From Planctomycetota bacterium (lineage in GTDB: Bacteria; Planctomycetota; UBA1135; GCA-002686595), in NCBI GenBank assembly GCA_014238415.1, contig JABABA010000013.1:31744-95743 (forward strand): a stretch of DNA of 64,000 nucleotides, given 5' to 3'. The position numbers were made by a program, and so were the translations under genes. Shown one piece after another: positions 27,337-34,529 of the stretch. How positions within the stretch are numbered: the first letter of the stretch is position 1; every line of letters starts with the position of its first letter. The notes beneath the pieces were generated by a model. That model was not told where the DNA came from and searched no databases. It worked only from the letters and a program-made list of their open reading frames with translations.

Positions 27337-27683
27337 GGAGTCACAAGAACCTGTTGGGCACGGGCGCGCGTTGTTGGCGCCGAACCGAATGCCATCTCTA
27401 CTGCTGCGGACTGATTATCACGCGTCAGTCGACAGATAAAAGAGCGCCGGCACCGTGAGTGATCACGGTGCCGGCTCCTCTCTCTTCTCCTGCGTGAAAG
27501 ACTTCTGGGGATCGCTCTCTCTCGTTAAGCACTTGGTCTGGGCCGTCTGGCCCGTCCCGCCATCTATCTTTTCGCTTCGGCTGAGCCCTATGTTGACTAA
27601 GTGAAAGCCTTAGCGCCAGTAGGGAATACCCTGTATTTAGGCCCAAGTCCTGGCCAGTCAAAGGCTTAGGGCTCTGAAATAAT
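27337..27683. other. Intergenic region without a supported gene
   Basis: 347 bases between the MFS gene and the truncated acetyltransferase fragment. It holds one clear terminator hairpin at 27446-27475. A 93-codon frame on the minus strand has no recognisable protein features. The rest may be debris of the interrupted acetyltransferase locus. Confidence 0.6.
27446..27475 (-). terminator. Rho-independent terminator
   Basis: A perfect 13-bp stem (GCCGGCACCGTGA) with a 4-base loop. Read on the minus strand it is followed by GCTCTTTTATC, a T-run that fits termination of the OPT transporter transcript. On the plus strand it is followed by TCCTCTCTCTTCTCC, so it may also stop transcription from the MFS gene. 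Confidence 0.82.
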
Positions 27684-27818
27684 TCATCGAGCGCCGTCCT
27701 GGCCACCGTTGCTGCCGACGAGGTCCTCCTGGCCCTCGGCGACCTTCAGGGCGAGGATCGATCTGAAGGCCTCCTTCGTGATCTTTCGCAGGGAGTGATT
27801 CTCAGCTTGCTCGCTCAT
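27684..27818 (-). pseudogene. Truncated GNAT acetyltransferase N-terminus behind the OPT gene
   Basis: A 44-codon frame whose ATG overlaps the OPT stop by one base (TGATG). Residues 9-37 match the start of the complete GNAT gene at 60580 at 17 of 29 positions (shared RSIL, LKVAE, Q and final N). After that the similarity ends and a stop follows, so the acetyl-CoA binding part is missing. It looks like the remnant of a spermine/spermidine-acetyltransferase-like gene once coupled to the transporter. A short functional peptide cannot be excluded. Confidence 0.7.
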
Positions 27819-29884
27819 CAGGACTCGGTCTCACCAGCCGTGCCCACCCGAGCATTCTTGAAGAGGATCCAGCCGAGGAAGGCGATGCCTATCAGTGCGG
27901 TCACTGTGGTCATTGAGTCCGACACCTGGATCTTCGCGAGTTCTTCAGCGAGCTTCTCTTGGAGCTTTGTGATCGATTCTGGATCACCCCCGGCCGCGAT
28001 CTTCTCACTGAGTTTTGCTTGGATCGTGGAGGTAGAGAAGAAGCTGAGACTTGCGAGTCGGCCTCCAAATAGCACAGCTATACCGAGGATGAGGTCTAGG
28101 GCTGCGGCGCCCGTGATCAAGCCGGCGGCGGCGAGGATGCCCTCGTTCGTGCGCTCTCGGCGACCGGTCTCGCGCTCGCGAGCGCGCTCTCCGAAGTAGC
28201 GGAACATGGAGCCGATCAGGATCCCGATGCCGAGATAAGCGGGCAAATAGATGCCGACGGCGAGGGCCATGGCGGGGAGTTGGAGTCCGCGCTTTCCGGC
28301 GAGGATGTCCATGCCGACCGCGACGGCCCCGACGAGGAGACCCAACATGATTGGTGGCCAGGGGAGCGTCTCTTGGAGGAGGAGGCCGTCTACCAAGGTC
28401 GCAAACATCTGGCCCTGAGGTGCTGTGAGCTCGTTCGTCCCCAGTCCGTAGGCCTCGTGGGCCACATAGAGGGAGAGCGGGACGAAGATGCAGCCGACGA
28501 GCAGCCCGAGGAACTGGGCTTTGAAGCCTTCGCGCGGCGCGACTCCGCAGAGCTGGAGAGTCTTGTAATCTTGGCTTGAGTCGTTGGCTGTGCAGACTGC
28601 GACGCAGGCGCCGACCAGGAGGGCCATGAGGATCGGGACGTCATCTACGGATTGACGGCCCACAGCCAAGGCGACGAGACAGAGCGCGAGGGTCGTGACG
28701 AAGATCGTTCCGGAGACGGGTGAAGCCGAGCTTCCGATCTGCAGGGAGAGGATGGCGCCTAAGGTCACCATAAATAGGGCCATCACGAGTACGGCGGCGA
28801 TCATGGAGAACGCGAAAGGGGTGGCTCCATCAGTCATGAAGAGCCAGCCAGCGAGGGTCAGCACGCCCGCGCCGATAGAGAGGCCTAGGAGTCGCTTAGT
28901 GTTATCCGGGACGTCGAGCAGGGACTGGTCGTAGCTCTCTTTTGCGGACGCGACCCGCGGCCCCATGAACTTCACGAGGGAGTAAGCGACCGCGACCGTC
29001 ATCGCGCCGCCGCCGACCCAGCGCATCGAATTGGATGGGAAGTCGGCTGCGAGTGGGTTTGAGGGGTCTATGGAGGCGAGGGCCCAGTCACCGATCAAGC
29101 GCAGAAAGGAGCCAGCGAACACCAAGAGCGCCGTGGCCAGGGTCAGGAGACCGCCGATCCCGATGTAGATGGGGGTGAAGGGGAGGTCGAGTTTGAACAA
29201 ACGATCGACATCGCCGTTCTCGTTCAGGGCTTCCTTGGTGTAGAGGAGCACGTGCTCCTTCGCTGCGCCGATGTGAGCGAGGAGCGGGGCGAGGAAGCTG
29301 GCCGTGAGGCCGAGGACCAGGGAGATTCCGAGCTTGGGTCGTGCGCTCGAGTCCGCCGTCGCGGTGGCGATCATGGTCTCGCAGGCGCGGGCTTCGGGTG
29401 CCGGCAAGGTCGGATCGGTGAGGAACTTGCGCGTCGCGAGGCCGACGAAGCCGTAGCCGATGAGTGCACCCGCGAGGCACACGATGATCATCGTCGGGAT
29501 GTCGATCGGAGGGACGGAGAGGCTGTGTTCCGCGAGCAGTGCCTTGGCCTCTTCCCAGGGCATGGACCGCAGATCGCCTGTCACGCCCAGCTCTTTGAGC
29601 GCGTCCTGGGCGCGCGAGAGATGCAGGTGCTGCAAGAGCGGCGCGGGGAAGATTACCCCGGCGACGACCGCCATGCCGGCTGAGCCTGCCACCTGGCCGA
29701 TGTTCAAGAAGCGCTTGCCACCAGGTCCGCGTGAGGCCGCGGCGAAGGCGCCCCAGGCGCAGAGGATGACGAGCGGGCTCACTCCTGGCGTGATGCCAGC
29801 CTTCAGGCCGGCGACGACCATGGTGCTGGAGAGGAGTGCGGTGACGAGGAGGCCGAAGGCGATGGCCTTGTTGTCGGACTTCAT
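27818..29884 (-). CDS. OPT-family oligopeptide (or metal-chelate) transporter
   Basis: A 688-residue protein with about 15 transmembrane segments. OPT-family landmarks are seen: LQIGSSASPVSGTIFVT (compare GSSNNPVSGMT of bacterial OPTs), ANDSSQDYKTLQLCGVAPR, and the C-terminal segment LQLPAMALAVGIYLPAYLGIG. Bacterial OPT proteins import oligopeptides or metal chelates; the substrate here is unknown. Leu is coded mostly by CTC, unlike the CTG/TTG of the neighbours, which suggests horizontal transfer. A short soluble helix lies near residue 640. It is followed directly by the truncated GNAT frame and a terminator. Confidence 0.9.
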   Translation of the reverse strand: MKSDNKAIAFGLLVTALLSSTMVVAGLKAGITPGVSPLVILCAWGAFAAASRGPGGKRFLNIGQVAGSAGMAVVAGVIFPAPLLQHLHLSRAQDALKELGVTGDLRSMPWEEAKALLAEHSLSVPPIDIPTMIIVCLAGALIGYGFVGLATRKFLTDPTLPAPEARACETMIATATADSSARPKLGISLVLGLTASFLAPLLAHIGAAKEHVLLYTKEALNENGDVDRLFKLDLPFTPIYIGIGGLLTLATALLVFAGSFLRLIGDWALASIDPSNPLAADFPSNSMRWVGGGAMTVAVAYSLVKFMGPRVASAKESYDQSLLDVPDNTKRLLGLSIGAGVLTLAGWLFMTDGATPFAFSMIAAVLVMALFMVTLGAILSLQIGSSASPVSGTIFVTTLALCLVALAVGRQSVDDVPILMALLVGACVAVCTANDSSQDYKTLQLCGVAPREGFKAQFLGLLVGCIFVPLSLYVAHEAYGLGTNELTAPQGQMFATLVDGLLLQETLPWPPIMLGLLVGAVAVGMDILAGKRGLQLPAMALAVGIYLPAYLGIGILIGSMFRYFGERARERETGRRERTNEGILAAAGLITGAAALDLILGIAVLFGGRLASLSFFSTSTIQAKLSEKIAAGGDPESITKLQEKLAEELAKIQVSDSMTTVTALIGIAFLGWILFKNARVGTAGETES

Positions 29885-29947
29885 TTGGAGAGCTGTTGGG
29901 GTTGGGGGGGCGCGTTGCTGGTCCTAGAGGCTAGAGGGCTGGAAGCC

Positions 29948-29986
29948 TAGGATCCAGAAGCATGCCTGGAGGCTTTCTGGGTCCTA
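29948..29986. other. Imperfect hairpin between divergent genes
   Basis: Arms TAGGATCCAGAAGC and GCTTTCTGGGTCCTA pair with one bulge and one wobble around a 10-base loop. It lies between the starts of the OPT and sulfatase genes, close to the right edge of the OPT cassette. It could be an operator, a leader structure of the sulfatase mRNA, or a boundary mark. Confidence 0.35.
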
Positions 29987-30054
29987 TACTCAGCGTGAGG
30001 GCGAGGGCCCCTGATGTGAACACTCCGAAGGTCTCGATTCTCTTGCCTGTCTGG

Positions 30055-31512
30055 ATGAAACAGAAGACGCTGATGCTTTTATCTGCGGTGCTGACCCTGT
30101 GCCCCGCCTATTCGGCCCAAAAGCCGCCCGAGCGCAAGCCCAATATTGTGCTGATCATGGCAGATGACCTGGGCTGGGGCGATGCGGGTTGCATGAATCC
30201 GGCCTCGAAGATTCCCACTCCCAATCTGGATCGGGTGGCGGCGGCGGGCATGCGCTTCCTTGACGCCCACTCACCCTCTGCGGTGTGTACCCCGACCCGT
30301 TATGGGCTGCTCACTGGTCGCTATGCCTGGCGTACACATCTCAAGGCCTGGGTCCTGGGGGGTGCGTCTCCCGCTTTGATTGAAGAGGGCCGTAGCACGC
30401 TTGCGTCCATGTTGTCGGATGCTGGTTACTACACCATGGGCATTGGCAAATGGCATCTGGGTCTGGGCCTGGCCAAGTCCACGGACTTCGACGCGCCCCT
30501 CAGGCCGGGCCCCATCAGCTGCGGTTTTGACACCTACTTTGGCATCCCCGCGTCGCTGGACATGCCGCCCTACGTCTGGATCCTGGACGAGGGGCTGGTG
30601 CAGGCTCCGACAGGTCTACTGCCAGGTGAGAAGCACCGGCGGCAAGATGGCCAGGGTTTCTATCGCAAGGGTGCCGCAGCTCCGGACTTCCGCATGCACG
30701 AGGTCTTGCCGCGTGTGCAACAAAAAGCTGTGGAGTGGATCGAACGCGCCCAGCGGGATCAACCCGAGCAACCGTTCTTCTTGTATCTGCCACTGCCTGC
30801 TCCGCACACTCCCTGGGTTCCGGTGGCGCCTCATCTGGGCTCTAGTGAGGCAGGTTGGTACGGAGACTTTGTGCATCAGGTTGATGGAACTGTCGGCTCG
30901 GTGCTTGCTGCGCTCAAGCGCACGGGTTTTGCAGACAACACCCTGCTGATCGTTACGAGCGACAACGGGTCCCATTGGTTGGAAAAGGACGAGAGGACCT
31001 TTGGTCACATGGCCAATGGTGACTGGCGTGGACAAAAGGCCGACATTCACGAGGGGGGGCATCGTGTGCCGTTCCTCGTGCGCTGGCCGGGAAAAACCCC
31101 CGCCGGATCGGTCTGCCTGGATCTGGTTTGCTTGACCGATGTGTTTGCGACTCTGGCGGAATTGGTTGAACATCCTCTGGGAGATGCAGAAGCCGAGGAC
31201 TCGATCTCACTGCTCCCGGCCCTCCGAGGGGAGGAGTCCAGCGCTTCTGCCCGCAAAGAAGTCGTGCATCACTCCGGCGGGGGCATGTTCGCTGTGCGCT
31301 CAGGTCCTTGGAAACTGATCCTGGGTCTTGGCTCCGGCGGTTTCACCCAGCCCAAGCACATCAAGGCCACCGATGGTGGACCAAAGGGCCAGCTCTATCA
31401 TCTGGAGCGGGATCCAAAGGAGGAAAAGAACCTTTGGAGTGAGCAGCCCGAGGTCGTTGCTCGCTTGACGGAGAAACTCAACATCTGGCGCGATTCCGGG
31501 AGCACACGCTAG
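30055..31512 (+). CDS. Secreted arylsulfatase (type I, formylglycine)
   Basis: A 485-residue protein with a signal peptide (MKQKTLMLLSAVLTLCPAYS). The sulfatase domain starts with the metal-binding NIVLIMADDLGWGD (Asp 37 and 38). The catalytic Cys is C78 in CTPTR, which is converted to formylglycine, and TGRYAWR follows. Later metal ligands sit in LLIVTSDNG. Family S1 enzymes remove sulfate esters, often from algal polysaccharides, and are abundant in planctomycetes. The target is unknown. The ATG at 30055 gives the signal peptide. It is convergent with the glycosyltransferase gene, with 11 bases between stops. Confidence 0.95.
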   Translation: MKQKTLMLLSAVLTLCPAYSAQKPPERKPNIVLIMADDLGWGDAGCMNPASKIPTPNLDRVAAAGMRFLDAHSPSAVCTPTRYGLLTGRYAWRTHLKAWVLGGASPALIEEGRSTLASMLSDAGYYTMGIGKWHLGLGLAKSTDFDAPLRPGPISCGFDTYFGIPASLDMPPYVWILDEGLVQAPTGLLPGEKHRRQDGQGFYRKGAAAPDFRMHEVLPRVQQKAVEWIERAQRDQPEQPFFLYLPLPAPHTPWVPVAPHLGSSEAGWYGDFVHQVDGTVGSVLAALKRTGFADNTLLIVTSDNGSHWLEKDERTFGHMANGDWRGQKADIHEGGHRVPFLVRWPGKTPAGSVCLDLVCLTDVFATLAELVEHPLGDAEAEDSISLLPALRGEESSASARKEVVHHSGGGMFAVRSGPWKLILGLGSGGFTQPKHIKATDGGPKGQLYHLERDPKEEKNLWSEQPEVVARLTEKLNIWRDSGSTR

Positions 31513-31523
31513 GGACTTGATCC

Positions 31524-32693
31524 CTACCGGAACAGCCGCTGCATGGAAGGCTCTTCCTCGCCCATGTCCTGGGCAGCTTGATAGGCGAGCAATGTGTCCT
31601 TGGCGCAGTTCTTCCAACTGAACTCGCGGGAGCGTCTGAGGCCCAGGGCGATGTATTCCTCTGCCAGATCCGGTTCTGTCAGAAGCCGCCGGGCGGCTTC
31701 AAAAATCCGTTCCTCGTCGGTGGGCTCCACCAGGAAGGCGGCAGCGCCCAGGACTTCGGGCATCGAGGTTACAAGGCTTGTGACAACCGGCGTGCCACAG
31801 GCCATGGCTTCCAGGGGCGGCAGGCCGAAGCCTTCGTTGAGGCTGGCCCAAAGAAAGAGCGACGCTTGGGAGTAGAGTCGCACCAGTTCTTTTTCCCCCA
31901 CATTGCGCCGCCAATGGACTCGATTTGCGGCTGGTGAGTTGGCTAGGGCCTGAGAGAAGTCCTCGTGGCCATGACCCTCGGCCCCTGCGATGATCCAATC
32001 ATGTGGCAAGCCTTCGCGCACGAGATTTTCGAAGGCGCGCAGCATGCGCAGGTGGTTCTTGCGCGCATCCACCCGGGCCACGGTCAAGAGAAACGGTTTT
32101 TCCGGTGCATCAAAACCGGCCGGGGGTAGATGAGCCAGCACATGGTCGCAGCCCAAGGATGTCACTCGAACCCTTGCGGGAGAGACGCCCAGGTTGACTA
32201 CCACTTCAGCGCCCACAAATTCGCAGGGCACCAGCACTATGCGCGCGCGTTTCACCAAAGCCTTGATGGCTGCCTGCATGCGCTGAGCATCTTCTGTGCG
32301 AAGGTAGCCAGGACCGTCGGGCCCTTGCGCGTCATGGGCCCATATGCAATCGAAGACTGTGACTACCTCTACTGCTTCGCGCACGGGCAAGGCGTTGGGC
32401 TGCGTGTGGTGGTACACATCGCAGCCGCCTACAAGGTCATCCACGCCCTTGTTTGTCCACTTCAGCAGCTTCGGAATCCAGGGCGAGGGCAGGCGCAGGC
32501 GGCAGAGCTCTGCTTTTGATCCTGCGAGGCCCAATTCCCTGCGGTTGAACTTGGAACCTTTTGCAGTGTAGGCGAACAAGCCCAGGTTGCCCCCGAAACC
32601 ATGGTCTACCAGGGCGCGCACCAACTCGCGGCTGGTGCGTCCTATGCCCTCTTGATTGACGAGGGCTGAGCGGTAATCAATGCCGACACGCAT
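31524..32693 (-). CDS. GT4-family glycosyltransferase
   Basis: A 389-residue GT-B enzyme. It begins MRVGIDYRSALVNQEGIGR (acceptor-side Gly-rich loop) and contains VTVFDCIWAHD, LLTVARVDARKNH and the donor-binding ASLNEGFGLPPLEAMACGTPV block with the E-x7-E motif. It is probably a surface polysaccharide glycosyltransferase. It lies six bases after the flippase gene on the same strand, so the two likely form an operon. Confidence 0.94.
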   Translation of the reverse strand: MRVGIDYRSALVNQEGIGRTSRELVRALVDHGFGGNLGLFAYTAKGSKFNRRELGLAGSKAELCRLRLPSPWIPKLLKWTNKGVDDLVGGCDVYHHTQPNALPVREAVEVVTVFDCIWAHDAQGPDGPGYLRTEDAQRMQAAIKALVKRARIVLVPCEFVGAEVVVNLGVSPARVRVTSLGCDHVLAHLPPAGFDAPEKPFLLTVARVDARKNHLRMLRAFENLVREGLPHDWIIAGAEGHGHEDFSQALANSPAANRVHWRRNVGEKELVRLYSQASLFLWASLNEGFGLPPLEAMACGTPVVTSLVTSMPEVLGAAAFLVEPTDEERIFEAARRLLTEPDLAEEYIALGLRRSREFSWKNCAKDTLLAYQAAQDMGEEEPSMQRLFR

Positions 32694-32699
32694 GGGGGA

Positions 32700-33956
32700 C
32701 TAGGATACTCGGCTCTTTGGCCCGTGGATCAGAGCAAGGGCGGCACCCAGGGCGATCCAGCCCTCGGTGATGAGAGTTGCCCGGGCGGCACCGATCAGGC
32801 CTTCGGTTGGAACCCAGAGTGAGTTCAGCACCACATTGAGCAGCAGGGCACTCAAGGTCAGGGTCAGCACCGAATATGTGCGCCTCGCAGCAACCAGAGC
32901 GGTAGAAAGGGGAGCTCCAGCGTGCACGCAGATCACCGCCAGGAGGAGGAGTTTGAGGGGATCCTCTGCCACCCGAAACGACTCGCCGAAAAGAGCAAGG
33001 ATGTCTCCCGTCCAGGGCCAGAGGATCGCCACTCCCAGACTCGCTCCCAGGGTCAGGGGCAGGGTCAGGCGCATCGCAGCCAGACCCAGTTCCTCGCGCT
33101 TGTGGGCGCGACTGAGCCAGGGCAGGGCCGCCGCAGCCGCATAGACTGCCAGGCTCAGGGACCAGGACATGATCCGCACTGCCACATTGTAGGTACCCAC
33201 GCTGGCTTCGCCCCAGTAGACGCGCACGAACAGGTTGTCCACATAGAAGTACAACTGTTGAGCGAGGGCCGCGAATCCAAGGGGCAAGGCCAGGCGTAGG
33301 AATGGCTTCAAGGGAACCGCTGAAAATGATCCCCGTGGGAGGAGTGGTTTGCCGACCCGGTGCAAGAGAACATTTCCGATTGTGCTGCCCGAGGCCACGA
33401 GCACCAGGATCACTCCTGCACGGGATTCACCCATGAAGATGGCTGCTCCCACCAGTGCGAGCCCCATCCCCGATGCAATTGAACGCATTGCGACCTGGGG
33501 CTTCCATTGGATGCGATTGCGCAGTCCTACGGTCGAGAGTTCCAGGGTATGGGTCAGGGGATAGAGTCCTGCCAGGGCGATCCAGCCCGCGTCAGGTTCC
33601 TCCATCAAGAATGCTCCCAGGGCAAGGGTCACGGCTGCACCGAGCCCCACGATCAGCCGGGTGCGCCGGGCGCGAATCAACAGAGAACCCAGGAGACTCG
33701 GATCTTGCGCTGAAAGCTGCACGGTGGCCTGGCCTGTGCCAAGGTCCACCAGGGCATCGAGCACACCGAAGAGTGCCAGGTAGAACGTAAGGCGTCCAAA
33801 GGCATCATCGGCCAGGTGCTGGGCGCACAGCCAGAGCACCGTCAAGGTGCAGATCGAACTCCACAGGCGTCCCAGTACCATCCAACTGGTGCTGCCCCAA
33901 ACCCGACGCGGAACCGTGGAGTCCTCGGGGGTGTGGGAAGTGGGGGACACGCTCAT
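32700..33956 (-). CDS. Polysaccharide flippase (Wzx/MATE-like)
   Basis: A 418-residue protein with about 12 hydrophobic segments and a first cytoplasmic segment STSWMVLGRLWSSICTL, typical of the polysaccharide biosynthesis/oligosaccharide flippase family. Other features are the FGVLDALVDLGTGQATVQ loop and LYFYVDNLFVRVYWGEASVGTYNVAVRI in the middle. It would turn lipid-linked oligosaccharide across the inner membrane. The ATG at 33956 drops a Pro-rich upstream extension. A terminator-like hairpin lies about 75-105 bases upstream in the same direction, which may be an attenuator in its leader. Confidence 0.88.
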   Translation of the reverse strand: MSVSPTSHTPEDSTVPRRVWGSTSWMVLGRLWSSICTLTVLWLCAQHLADDAFGRLTFYLALFGVLDALVDLGTGQATVQLSAQDPSLLGSLLIRARRTRLIVGLGAAVTLALGAFLMEEPDAGWIALAGLYPLTHTLELSTVGLRNRIQWKPQVAMRSIASGMGLALVGAAIFMGESRAGVILVLVASGSTIGNVLLHRVGKPLLPRGSFSAVPLKPFLRLALPLGFAALAQQLYFYVDNLFVRVYWGEASVGTYNVAVRIMSWSLSLAVYAAAAALPWLSRAHKREELGLAAMRLTLPLTLGASLGVAILWPWTGDILALFGESFRVAEDPLKLLLLAVICVHAGAPLSTALVAARRTYSVLTLTLSALLLNVVLNSLWVPTEGLIGAARATLITEGWIALGAALALIHGPKSRVS

Positions 33957-34529
33957 GGGGCCGCGTACGGTACCCCAGCCTGTACCTGATTGGAGCCGCG
34001 GCGTGACTGGCCAGCCCAAAAAAGAAGGGGGCCCCCAATGGACAGGGGGACCATTGGGGGCCATCGAGGCTCTCTAGGGGATGGTGAGCCTCGGGGGAGG
34101 TGTGCTTGTCTTGCGGGGGGATAGGGCCCGCAGTCAAGCGCGTCCCGTGAGACGGAACGTTCCTCTAATCTGCACTTCTTTGTCAGCACGAACCAGTGGT
34201 TTGGTTCGCACAAGCTATGTATCGGATAGTTGCAAAAATCCCTGAGCGAGAATTGGGAATAGTGGGAGATTTCCTTGTGTGGAAAAAATTTCTCGAAGAG
34301 CGTGCAGTAGCCCATCTGGCTGATCGGGACGGACCTGAAGCGATGCTCTTGTTGCGCTGTGGTGTCCTGCACCTGTGCCCCGAGGAGGCGTAGCGCCCGC
34401 ACCCGACCTAGATGGGGTATCCTGCGCCTCGCCGAGTCAACTCTCCATTAGGAACTCCCAACTGCAGGGAGCAACTTCCTCTACGCGCTTGCGCGTGAAT
34501 GTCATGGACATCCTCTCAGGTATCTCTTC
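33957..34529. other. 573-base intergenic region with attenuator candidate
   Basis: Between the divergent flippase and S9 peptidase genes. It holds a minus-strand terminator-like hairpin (34030-34062), a weaker hairpin at 34186-34211 and a comparatively AT-rich stretch at about 34150-34300. A 65-codon plus-strand frame at 34196-34393 has no known features and a weak start context. No RNA family is recognised. Confidence 0.6.
34030..34062 (-). terminator. Terminator-like hairpin upstream of the flippase gene
   Basis: A perfect 12-bp stem (GGCCCCCAATGG) with a 9-base loop. On the minus strand it is followed by CCCTTCTTTTTTGG, a good T-run. No credible minus-strand gene lies upstream of it, so it either ends an unseen transcript or acts as an attenuator in the leader of the flippase-glycosyltransferase operon. 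Confidence 0.72.

Noticed and set aside
27425..27706. 93-codon minus-strand frame downstream of the OPT gene
   Set aside because: It spans the terminator hairpin, has no family features and is in a different frame from the GNAT fragment.
31505..31525. Short hairpin TAGGGA/TCCCTA between convergent stops
   Set aside because: Only six pairs and no T-run; too weak to call a terminator.
33953..34402. 149-codon minus-strand frame upstream of the flippase
   Set aside because: It contains the terminator hairpin and has no conserved features.
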